A DNA stretch of 64,000 nucleotides from Daphnia pulex (taxonomy: Eukaryota > Arthropoda > Branchiopoda > Diplostraca > Daphniidae), in NCBI RefSeq assembly GCF_021134715.1, contig NC_060019.1, positions 7,564,001 to 7,628,000 of the forward strand, written 5' to 3'. Under the pieces are notes generated by a model. It was not told where the DNA came from. It made no database searches and worked only from the letters and a program-made list of their open reading frames with translations. Positions 34,314 through 45,721 of the stretch are shown piece after piece (the first letter of the stretch is position 1; the number at the start of each line of letters is the position of its first letter). The translations under genes were made by a program, and so were the position numbers.

Positions 34314-36037
34314 TTAGTTAAGAGCCTTAAGTTCAACATCGAAAACAAGAGTGCTGTGGGGAGGAATTTGTGGAGGAGCACCTCCAGCACCGTAGGCCAA
34401 TGAAGCTGGAATGGTCAACTTCCTCTTTCCTCCAACTTTCATTCCGGCAACACCTAGATCCCATCCTTTAATTACACGTCCTTGTCCAAGCTTGAATTTG
34501 AATCCAGGGCCTTTATTAGTCTGGTCAAACTGCTTTCCATTTTTCGCTAGTTTTCCACAGTAGTAGACAGCCACCTATAAAGTTAGAAAACTTTCTTAGC
34601 ACTCTATTTACTGACGGTAATGATTTTTCGTACCATATCTCCCTTCTTGGATTCCGGACCGCTTCCAACTTTCAAGTCTTCAACGACAAGACCGCCTGGC
34701 AATGTCTGTTTCGCTGGTGATTTGGGGGCCTCTGCTTTTGTTTTTTTATCTGTAAACGCAACATAATTGTTTGTTATTCCTCTTATAAAACAGAAAACTG
34801 AAACAAAAAAAAGTTGATTTTTGTTGGTATTGTATTGGACTGAGTGATATTGAAATGGGCATCATGTACAATTCAGTCTCATAAAAAAAAGTTACTTCTT
34901 TTGAAAACCATTAGCTTTTTGTTTCTGTTTCTTATTTTTATTTTGCTGTTGTTGTTGCTGAGGTTTACCGGCTGCTGGAGGGGCACCTTCTTTCTTCACT
35001 TGAGGCTGTTGAGCAGGAGCAGCTCCTGCTGGTTTAGGTGACTGCTGCTGTTTCAGGGCCTACAAATACATTGGATATTTAGTCGATACCACAAGATAGA
35101 CCCAAATGTATACTCATACCTTCTTTTCCTTCTTCTTTTGGGCTTTGGATAGTTGTTTAGGGGAGGGCTGCTTGGGTTCCTCTTCTTCCTCTGCTTCGTC
35201 TTCATCATCATCATCTTCCTGTTCAATTTCTACCTTGGCCTTCTTTTGGGCTTTGCCATCTTCTTAAACACAAATAAATTGTTAGAACGAGTAAAATTTT
35301 CAAATTTTAACTCGACATACTGGACTTCTCAGGTTGGGCCCTCTTTACAGCTTTGGCTACAAGAGATGCACGAAGATCCTTAATATCCATTTCCTCGTCC
35401 ACATCTTCATCCTCTTCCTCATCGTCATCTTCTTCTTCCTCCTCCATCATGTCTCCCAAAGTCATTTCATCATCGTCATCATCACCCAGCAGATATCTAA
35501 ATACATACAATGATTACTATGCGCAGAAAACTTTCCGAATGAACTTTTACCCTGAGAGATGGATTGATGCTTGACCATGAGAAAAGAGTGAGATGCTATC
35601 TCCAGCCTGGAAGTTCAAATCTAAGCATTCTTGCTTGTTGCTTTTGTTGAGGTGACACAGAATGTACTCCTGTTGTCCCTCGTAGTCCAGCAGAAGGGTA
35701 ATGTCTTCATCTGAAGCAAAACACTTGTTAGACAGGGCAAAATCCACATCGTAAAATAAAAAATTTACACACACCATTTGCAGAACTTAAATCAAGAGTG
35801 GCTTTAGAAATGTGGAAAGAACTATCAACAGTTTGCGAATACTTCTTGCCAGGCTCGATGATCAGACCTAGAAATGCAAAGTAGACTCGTGTTAAGAAGA
35901 CCACGTGTTACCATCGTGTCGAAATTACTTTTTCCGACACTTAACGGTCAATGTCTTAAAATTTAACAGTGATCAGCATTCGGCACATTATACATACTAA
36001 CATTAAAGAACAAGACAAGTTACTTACCCCAGAACAT
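34314..36037 (-). CDS. FKBP39: Nucleoplasmin-like FK506-binding nuclear protein (FKBP39/FKBP46 type)
   Basis: Nuclear peptidyl-prolyl isomerase with a histone-chaperone-like N-terminal domain. Exons on the minus strand: 36028-36037, 35775-35867, 35551-35710, 35321-35496, 35120-35262, 34909-35059, 34634-34749, 34314-34574; 369 residues. The start is MFWG, then [11 protein letters not shown]: the first 90 residues are a nucleoplasmin-type fold. Next come long Asp/Glu runs ([18 protein letters not shown]), Lys-rich segments and a Gln run. The PPIase domain fills about 260-369, with [19 protein letters not shown] and [20 protein letters not shown] carrying the usual FK506-pocket residues. The first coding exon is 10 bp. 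The donor of exon 34909-35059 is weak (G|gttttc) but is the only one that keeps the frame into the PPIase exons. Role in chromatin and ribosomal DNA is known for homologues, not seen here. Confidence 0.92.
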
Positions 36038-36700
36038 TTTTGATGAATTACAAAGTCAAACGTTTAGAAAAATTATGGAAGGGCGATCCTAGTCCTGACG
36101 TGGCTGGGAGAAGAATGATACACGAGGTAAGTTGGTGATTTTGAAATGGTTTCTCTTTTCGTCGTCCGTTCTGTTAAGGGAGGGGAATCAAGCATGACCG
36201 TTAGGGGCAGCACTGACAGGAAGGAAATGGGGTTAGGCAACCCACAAATCAAATGGGCGTTTCACTGCGCAAAGTACGCAGTAATAAGAGGACCATTATC
36301 GAATTTTTACTTGAAAAATAATATTTTGAAATATTTAATGGTGTTATGAGACTTTTTTAAAACTTTCATTTCCACATACGATTCGTTAATGAATCACGAA
36401 TGAAAAGTCGGACTTAAATGTAAATAAATAGAAGCTATTTTCGTTCAGAGATGGCGACTTCGCATTTTTTGTTTTCTTTTTCATTCACTAGCCGTAGGGT
36501 ATTTTTCGGTACGTGAAAAAACAATTCGATACTCTCAAAAACATTCATTAAATGGCGAGATCTTTTACCTGAAACCGATGGATAATAGTGGCGGTGGGAT
36601 TTGAACAATCGATTAATCCGTATTAATTCACCAAAGTGTCCTGGAAGAAGTGGAAAAGAAAAGAAATTATATTTTGTTTGGGGCTCCATCTCAAGTAGAT
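36038..36700. promoter_or_regulatory. Divergent promoter between FKBP39 and MARCH, with UPRE-like site
   Basis: About 660 bp between two opposite start codons. TGACGTGG at 36096-36103 equals the core unfolded-protein-response element, 60 bp from the FKBP start. A frame in 36435-36689 on the minus strand is not protein-like. Confidence 0.4.
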
Positions 36701-38090
36701 ATGCCTCTTCTCAAGGTTGTTGTCTCGTCAACACGAAATTCAACAGAAACCGTGGCTGCACTCGAGAGAGATTTAGACGGGCATTCGCCTTCGTCTTCTA
36801 CTCACGATGTTAACCAAGAACTGCCTGACCACAGCCAACTGGCCAATGAGCCTTCTCAGGTAGTACTTGCTTTCATTATCAATCTGGTTTGAGAATTGCT
36901 CCAATTTTTTAATTTGTTGGTCATGTTGTTTCTAGGAAGAAAGTCCGAATTCCCCTTTACTGTCTGCAGCTAGCACACTATCCAAGAAAGGATCAATCAC
37001 ATCTCAAGATATTTGCAGGTTTTGGAATGAATATGTCACTTTTGCCTCAACATACTCAAGTGTTCTTTCATTATTCTTTCAACAGGATTTGTCATTGTGA
37101 GGCCGAGTTTGAGGCCCCTCTAGTTGCTCCTTGCTGCTGCGCTGGCTCATTAAAATATGTGCACCAAGGATGCTTGCAGCGATGGGTTCAGAGTTCCGAC
37201 ATGAAGAACTGTGAACTGTGCAAGTACCCTTTCATCATGCAGACCAAAATCAAACCATTCAAAGAAGTACTAGCCACCATTTACGCTTGTGGTTTTGCTC
37301 CATTTATTCAACTCTCTGTTACCTTGAAACGCAGTGGGAAAAGCTTGACATGTCTTCAATGGAGCGTCGCAAACTGGCTTGTTCGGTGACGTTTCACGCT
37401 GTCGCATTTACCTGCGTTATATGGTCGCTTTACGTCCTGATTGATCGGTCAGCTGAAGAGTATAATTCGGGTCAATTGCAGTGGCCTTTTTGGACTAAGC
37501 TGGTTGTCGTTGCGATTGGATTTACCGGTACGGATTTTTTTATTTCCTGCGTAATCCTCTTTCCTTTCTGACAGGTCTATTATAATTGCTCTTGTTCTCT
37601 TTTGTTTTTTCCCCATCCAGGCGGAGTTGTATTTATGTATGTGCAGTGTACCATGTACTTGACGCTGTGTCGCAGATGGCGGGCCTATAATCGAGTGATT
37701 TTAGTTCAAAATGCCCCCAACAAGGGCGGCAATTCATCGACGACTGTGACGCTGCCTAGCGACTCGGTCGCCACCAAACCCAACGGCGCCAAGAGGAAAG
37801 GAGAGAAAAAAGGTTCTGCTCCTGTCCAGTCGGTCGTGACGATCGCCTCGGCATTCACCGGCGGCAATCTGCGGTCCAAAGTAGGTGGAGGTGGTAGCAC
37901 TACGGCCATCGACCCCGCTGGCATCGACACCAGTCATGACCACCAGTTGGTCGACACCATCGTCAACGAGTCGCTTCAAGCCGAGGAGATGGCGGCCCTG
38001 CTCGATCTGAAGACCCAGCCGTCGACGTCCAAACAGCCGCCAACGCCCGACACCAACACCCACACAATTCCATCCATTCAGAATGTATGA
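36701..38090 (+). CDS. MARCHF8: MARCH1/8-type membrane RING-CH E3 ubiquitin ligase
   Basis: E3 ligase of endosomal and plasma membranes that ubiquitinates membrane proteins. Exons 36701-36859, 36936-37018, 37086-37266, 37335-37527, 37621-38090; 361 residues. The N-terminal 80 residues are Ser-rich. The RING-CH (C4HC3) finger reads [26 protein letters not shown] and CELCKYPF, with all eight metal ligands present. KPFKE joined to [14 protein letters not shown] is the strongly conserved post-RING stretch. Two membrane helices follow ([20 protein letters not shown] and [18 protein letters not shown]), then [11 protein letters not shown]. The 140-residue tail is low-complexity with Ser/Thr/Pro. 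The first ATG in frame was taken; the frame runs further up but without ATG. Orthology to the MARCH1/8 pair is clear; the single arthropod gene precedes their split. Confidence 0.94.
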
Positions 38091-38871
38091 CAATTTTCGT
38101 GTTCTCCCCCCCCTTTCCTTCGATCCAGTTGCTTCTCAGTTTAGGTCATTAAGAGCTTTATGGAGAAATTAAGAAGAAAGAGAGAGAGAGAGAGAGAGAA
38201 AGAGAGGGAATTTCTCATTTTCTACAAGGTTCTTTTGTATCATTTCCGGTGTTTGTTTTGTTTTGTTTTTTTCTCGTCCGGTTCGGTTTTTCTATTTTTC
38301 AGTTAATTCCTTAATTCTAACCCGCTTACCACGGAGAAATATTTAATCTAGCTATTTTAGTCTAGTCTTCTCGTATTCGACTAAACGAATACTCAAAGAA
38401 AATGTCGGATAAATTCTACAAGACAAAGAATTATCTAAAAAAAATGTACAACTTTGCAAAAGCGATGGAACATTCAAATTAACAAATTGGCAAGTGTTGT
38501 TTCAATTGCATCAAATGTCGTCCGAGCAGCATCTCGAAAAGTCCGAATCGCTTCGTAAACTTTTTTTTCTCTCTCTCTCGTTAACGGCGATCATTGTGGG
38601 AAAAAGAAAAGTAAAAAAGGGAAACAAACAAAAATTAGCAAAAGAAAAAGAAAAACTACAAAATTTCACTTTGCAGCAGTTTGCGGATCTGTGATAGGCG
38701 GCTTAATTATTACACAAATATTATAATATCTCCTACGATTTTCTACCCGGATACATATGTAGAAGAACCAACAACATTTATACACCCTTCGTTTACATTT
38801 ATTTCTGTCTCCCCAACTGATTTTCTTCGTTAATGGTTTTCCCCTTTTTCTTTGTTTTCTCCAGTAATAAA
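38091..38871 (+). other. MARCH 3' UTR with poly(A) signal
   Basis: Non-coding sequence after the MARCH stop. It contains (GA)n at 38179-38199 and ends at a plausible AATAAA at 38866-38871. The UTR end is inferred from this signal only. Confidence 0.45.
38179..38199. repeat. (GA)n microsatellite
   Basis: About ten AG units in the MARCH 3' UTR, a possible GAGA-factor type tract if transcribed DNA is also bound; more likely simple repeat. Confidence 0.85.
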
Positions 38872-40296
38872 AACTTAGTCCCGTTTGTTGGCTGTTGAGC
38901 CGATGCCGTATACCCTCTCGCCGTTGTTGTTACTTGTTTTTCCGTTTTAGTATGTTTCTTTCTTTGGCTTTTGGTTTATTGTTGTGTGTCAATTGATCGT
39001 TGTTTTCCGTCTGGCGCCAAAAATTCAATCATCCTAAACGCAGAGAATTGATTGGTCGGGAACCCCAGAAGGAATAAACTTGCCGTTGGTGCGACGACGT
39101 GTGTTGTGTGTCTGTCTGTGTATTATGGAAATGGCCGTGAATGTTGAATGCCGCAGAGCAAATTCTGTCAACCACTTCTCTTCACCCGTGAAAAAAAAGT
39201 GGGGGGAAGGGATGGCACACCTTGTTCTCGTCTCCCTTTTTTGGCTCCGTTCATCTCTCTCTCTCTCTTTTCCCTTTATTTTCTATTCGCTCTAATACAC
39301 GTCGTTTTTTTCCCTTTGGCTCGTCAGTGACTTTTCGTCGACACAACAAAACATTCCCCCCCAAAAAAGATGACGCAAACAATTCAAAGACACACAGGGA
39401 TTGTACAAAATCAAATTGACAAGAAAAGGTGAGGTACGCACGCGAGTCTCAGCCGGAACTCTGATAGCAGAAGGAATCAAAACAAAAAAAGGGAATTGCG
39501 TATTATTAAATAAGTAGGCGATTACTATGCGGGCCGCATCCGTCAAGTATTATATGCAGACGACAAGCGAATAGCTGGAGAAGCGCGCGTGGGTAATCAT
39601 AATAATAAAAATTTTTGAAAGAAAATAAAAGAAACAAAAGGAGACGGTGGAGTCGTCCAACAAAACCGAAGGAAACTCGATTTACTTTTTGGTTGGTTTT
39701 ATTTTATTTTTTCCCTCCTTGTGTTACGATGATGGGCCCCTGGCAGCAGAGATGGCGGTCGATGAGATGTGCTGTGTCTGGGAGATGCCAACGATGAAAT
39801 CATATCGCCGCTACGTTGCCTGAATCACGGAGAGAACCAAAAAGCAGCAGAGAGAGAGAGAGACGTGCGGGTGTGTAATCTTTATGTACTCGACTTTGAT
39901 CACCCAGTTGATTTTCTTTTTCTTCTTTCCTGTTTGCATGCTGATGGTTTATTCGCTTCTATATGAAGAACCCGCAGGGCTCGGCGGCGCTTCTCTTATG
40001 ATTCTCTTTTTTAGATTATTGCACGGGCAAAAGAAGAAATGGCGATCAATTTATGTAGATATACGCTCGAGAGAGTTGATGCAGGCAGACAATACAGTAC
40101 CTGATGATGGAGTGGGCGATAAATGGGCGAAAGAATGTTGCAGCGCCGCCAGCAGCAGCAGTTGCGACTTCGTGATTTCGTGAACGACTAGAACGTGAGC
40201 GCCTGGCGTCTCCATCGCTGGCAGGGCCCGCTGCTGCTATACTCGACCCTTTTCTTCATCACGTCTGACAGCTGAGAACTCGTAAATCGCTCAGCT

Positions 40297-40313
40297 CCCC
40301 CCCCCCCCCCCCC
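40297..40313. repeat. C17 homopolymer
   Basis: Seventeen C in a row followed by ACC; unusually long for G/C homopolymers here and prone to sequencing length error. Confidence 0.85.
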
Positions 40314-43300
40314 ACCAAAAGAAAGTCTATATCTCCGCTATTTGAAAACAAATGACCCTAAAGCTATAGACGGCCGCCTTGTCGTGATTCCCGAAAGGAT
40401 TGACCAGCCAGCCAGCCAGTCCGCTATATATATACATACATAGTTGTGTTGGTTGGGCTTAGCTGCTCTCTCTGTGTGTGTGTTGTATGTTATTGTAATA
40501 AAAAAAAGGAAAAACGAGATCTATGGCTAATGCCATCACGTCCAGCTAACGTCATAAAGTTTGGTAAATGGCCTCGTTCCCTGTCCTCGTTACACTATAC
40601 TATACACTACACAGCAGCAGACGATATAAAACGTCGCACGTTTGTTTTTTTGGTTGGTTGGGGGGTTGAAGGTTTTTCTTTTCTTTTTTGAGTCGTGTGC
40701 GACCATCACCGCGACGCTCTCGACCGAACGCGCTAAAACTCGATGGAAGGAGATTTTATTTTTCTCTTTGCAACGCACCGGCCCCCCTCTCAGCACACAC
40801 ACGAACTCACACACACACACACACGGGGAGATTCGTGAAGGACGTGCGTGAGCGGTGGTCATCAGTCGAGCGGACCCGAAGGTTATATGTAGCTGGGGAT
40901 ATTTGCAAGTCCAAGGACTCGTACACTTTTTTCTTCACGATAGGAAATCAGCGAAATGGTTTGAAGTAGACGAGATAGCCACCTGCTCTCCCGATCAACC
41001 GATATGTGTACCGACCTTGTTCAAATAGATCTTAGAAAAGAAAAGAATAAACTAAAAATGGAAGACAAGAATTTCTGGTTGCCTTTGGCTGAGTCACTGG
41101 CTGCATTCTTTCCCTTTTAAATTTATACACCCGCCGTTTATTTATTGCTTTGACTTTCAAATTTTATTTTCTCTTCTATTTTTTGTTGTTACTTTGTCGA
41201 GCGACTATAGAAAACGTTGTCATCAGTCATCGTTCACCGGTTCTTCTCTCGACAGCCGGAGCGCGGAAGCCAAGGAAGAAGAAAAACGAAATATAAATAA
41301 AAAACTAGACGCCATTTACGTTGAATTGGATGTGACATCAACAACAAGAAAATCCCTCGCGAAAATAAAATAAATACAAAAAAGTCGGGAATAATCCCGG
41401 CATTATTACAGCAGTAGCGCGGGCGAATAAGATGATGGCAGCCGTGTGGTTGTGTCACTAGTCTTTTCTCCAGTCACTTTGATGGACGAGGAGGAGCACG
41501 CCGAGCGGAAAAATATACCCTTTTCTCAAAGGTATATTTTATATATCCTTCACGCACACACACAGTCGTGTTGGCTCCTTTTTTCCCGTATGAATGTAAT
41601 GCACAGCGCGTGGGAGCGTATTTGATCTTGAACCAGGCGACTATACTATATAAACTACACATGCATTTGACGTTGGCACGAATGTCTATAAAGTTGGAGG
41701 AAAATGTTTGTGTATATACACTCAAACGTACAAAGTGTACAAGTTCCGCCATCCTCAGGTATAAGATTATGACAACCAGCGTCTTACTATGTACACTCGC
41801 TGCTGCAATACAACTTGGATGGATATAAGGCGAGGTCTTTTGGAGGAAATGAGAGTATAACATAACGAGAATGAAACGAAAGAAAAAAGGGTGCGAGCAG
41901 AATAGTACAAAGAATAAAAATAAGAAATAACACTCCGAGAGACGAGACGGGCGCGTCTTCTGCGAGTTCAAATAAATATCAAAAGGGACCGACACAGCAC
42001 AGCACACGGACGTCTAATATATAACAAGGAGAGAAAGGCGACGGATGGTAGTCAGCAGCGGAAGAAAAGAAATGGGCGGTGTGGATGTCCCACGAGGATT
42101 TCTGATTAGGCAAGAGCCACAGGAGAAAAGGAAGACGAATGAGGAAAAAACAAAAGAAAAAGAGGATCAGGCCGGAATGATGCTGTGCTAGCAGCAGCAA
42201 GTAGTATATAGCTATATACACACCGTGGCCGCTATAGATGTAGACTTTGTGATGGGCCCCGTTGATGCTGGGCCTGCGCTTATTAACTATACACGCTGGA
42301 CGTGTATATATCTCTACGTCTCTTTGGCGGAAAGCCCCTGGGCGACGATGTTATATCCCCGCCCTGTTGCAATGATCTATACACACACCAGTCTCATCAC
42401 CGAGTCTAGATACTCTTATACATACACACATCATCAATGAAGCTTTGGCGCTAATCGAGTTAATCACCAATATAAACGACAGCAATTTGTTAAGTGTCCG
42501 CGCATTTTCCCTGGCCAATAATTATAATAGAAATGAATAATCAGAAGCTCTTTTCCTTATATCTTACAAAAGTCCTCATTAATCGCATTTAAACTTGAAG
42601 AGGCTGGACGGCTGCTGCATACTGGATGAACCGCACACCCTTTTCGGTCAAAGTTACCGATAATTAACTTCACATCGGCTCAGCGGGAGAGAAGAGTGTG
42701 GCCAGTAGCGCTAATGATTGTCGGACCTAATACACCCGGCCATTGTTATCAATTCTTTTTTTTTTCTGATTTATAGATTAGTACATCTAACAGCTCTATA
42801 TAGTCAATCTCCTGTATACTCTATATTTAGCAGGCCTTTTTCTCTCCTCGCATTGGCTTGCGTGAACTGAGAGAGAGAGAGATCAGACTTTTTTGGGCGG
42901 GAGCAGCGCCGGATACAATAGTATTTCATTAGACGCGATTTATTTCAATGGTTTTGCGCTGCTTGCTCGCTATATAGTTTTCTTCCTTGTTCGTGTATTA
43001 CTACATCTGCACTTGTTACTTTCTATTCTTTTTGGGACGTTCGATCGACTCTATAATGATGACGCACGGCACCCGATGGAAAAGGCAGAAGCCTATTATA
43101 TATTATGTAATAGCAGAATGTATAGACATATACTATTTCGTGTGTGTATACTCGTTAATGCTCCGCAAATGGCCACCTTCAGCTTTTTTTTTTGCCATCC
43201 ACTCGTTTATAAATACAACAGCACTTCCTGGTAGTAGGCACACACGCCTGTAATAGAAGACCGGCGGCCCATGTATATAGCCTACATGTAAATGTATAGC

Positions 43301-45701
43301 CTATAAGCATCGCCACTTTATTTCAAACATTCAAACTTTTGCGGCGAATTCAATTTCCCAACGGACTATGTATAAGAGATGATGAAGGGATAATATAGGC
43401 TGATTCGCTCCCCCGTTGTTGAAAAATACAAGTAACGACTTTTTGGTACATAAATATAGTCGATGGTAACGAGATGTGAATACAAAAGTTTTGGAATGAG
43501 GGGCTTAGGGGGCATTGAAATCGAATGAAGAATCGATCGATAAATGTCAGTTAGACGCGGTTCTATATAAGCGATCGAAACGCCGTTTGTTTTTTGTGTG
43601 TACGTATACGATAGGAAACAAAAAGTTGTTAGAAAAATTCAAACTTTTATCAATTTGATGGGGCGGTGTTATGTACAATGTCTGAAATGTATACTTTAAT
43701 TTTTCGTTGTTATTCTGATGGCCAAATTTTTAAAAGTTAACCAGAGTTTATCCATTCTCATATTTTTTGAAGGGGGTTGTACTGAATATACGGCCGCTGT
43801 TATTAAATTCATGTTGATGGTGCTGCAGGCTGGGCAATCATAATAAATATTAATGCGCCCAGCACTTTTGATATCGACCGTGACACGGAATAAGAAGTGG
43901 GCCGGGCGCGTCTCCAAATCAAAATAGCATCACAACACAAACACATCATCGTTCACTGACACGACCAGATGGATTTGTTCGGTTGATTTCGGTTTCGGCC
44001 GTTATCGGTATAAATATAGGAGCGCGCAGCTGTTTTATACGACCGTCTTCTATTTTTTAATATTCCATATTATACTCTTGTATTTTTAATCTTGATCATT
44101 TATTCCACGCCTGGAGCGTGATCGTGTCCGTATAGAACATATTCAAAATTGCTCTTTCCGCCATACATGACGCGCCTGCTGCTGCCCTGCTGGCCAGCAT
44201 TTGCGTAGAAGAAGAATATAAGTTATAAATGGATCATAATCGTTCCGACTGTGTATATATAGACGTAATGGATCAACTTGGACATTAGGCGAATGGCAGC
44301 AGCAGACACACGCATGCACTCTCATTCGCATAGTATCTGTCTATATCAATCTTTCCGTGTATATAGTCTGCCCGGTGAGCGTGAGTTAACCAAATCACCC
44401 GCCCATGGCACTCCAACTGGAAAGCCTCTATCTATAATATATGACTCTGTAGATATGCATAAATGCGCGGAATATTCACTTATACAAGTTTGTTTATTTT
44501 ATTTTCTTCCGGCATATCGTCTGTTCGCGGTTCAATTCCTTCCGCGCGGTGTCACCTTCGACCTATCCCCTTCCCCCTTTATACACAAGCACAGGCCAGA
44601 TATCTTCCAAATGGAATTATTGTCGTCGTGTATATAGAACGAACGACATGTCGTGAATCCAATATCCCCCCCAACGAACACGCACTCGCTATTTTCTCTC
44701 TCTCTTTTCCCCCTTTTTTTCCGTCTGTATTCACTTTTGCTGGGCAGCCGGCCGGAGCAGACATCCAGCAACCGAATCGGATATTAGATAAAAAGAAAAG
44801 AGAGAGCGAAAGAGACTACATATAGTAGCTGTTGTGTCGGTCAATATCGACGTCGAACAGAGACGAATCAATCGGCTGCCAGTTTCTATATACGTTTAAC
44901 GCCAAGGGATTTCTTTAGATATAGTTTATATTAACCTTGATATTATATTATAACTGGTCTATATACATTATAGCCAAGAAGAGTCTCTATGTAACGTAAT
45001 AAAGAACAATAGGCCTTTTTGATATAGTGAAAAAGGACCCATGTATCGGTTGTGGCCAAAGTGTTTCCGCAGCAGGAGAATATAATAATAGCTAATATCT
45101 GTAGAGTGGTTTTTGGGTTGATGAATCCATTTCATTTCAAGTAGCTGCTGCTGCTGGCTGCTGCTTTATCTTTTCTTCTTTGTCTTTATTTTTTGTGACA
45201 TTTTTGCAATCGTGTCAAGTCGAGCGTCTCTCGGTCAACTCGCTTAGCTGGCAAAGTTAGTCATTTAGATGATGAAATTCCCGGCGTCTCTTGATGCGAC
45301 ACACGCTAACCTCGTTTTCTCTCCCAAGAAAAAGAAAAAACTTTTTCTTTTCTTTTTTTTCTTGGTCCCCCAAGAATTTCCTGGAAGGCACAGCAAGCGC
45401 AGAATTCAGCGGCGAGGTTGAGAATGAAACGCGCGTTCACGCTTTCGGAGTCTCGGCTCTTTTGAAAAAGTCGCCGGCCCTTTTAGTATATATAGACTGG
45501 CCGACGAGAGAACTGTTTCGAGATCAAAGGGTCAAAGGGACCCATGACAATTTATCGGGAGTCGACGCGGTATTTAGTTAAAGGGAGAGACATTATAATA
45601 GTCAAGGACCAGGAAAATTTCAACCAACAACTCTCTGCTCCATCCATTCGCCCATGTCGAAAACCCGGCCCGGCTTCGAGCTATATAGATATCGACCAGC
45701 A

Positions 45702-45721
45702 GGTATATATACCTATATAGG
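45702..45721. repeat. Overlapping TATATA palindromes
   Basis: GGTATATATACC at 45702-45713 and CCTATATAGG at 45712-45721 are perfect palindromes sharing two bases, followed by GCCTATATA. Part of a general enrichment for such words in the gene-poor DNA. Confidence 0.8.

Noticed and set aside
37706..38093. Minus-strand frames opposite the MARCH tail
   Set aside because: Shadows of the GC-rich coding exon; the plus-strand frame is joined to a complete RING-CH protein.
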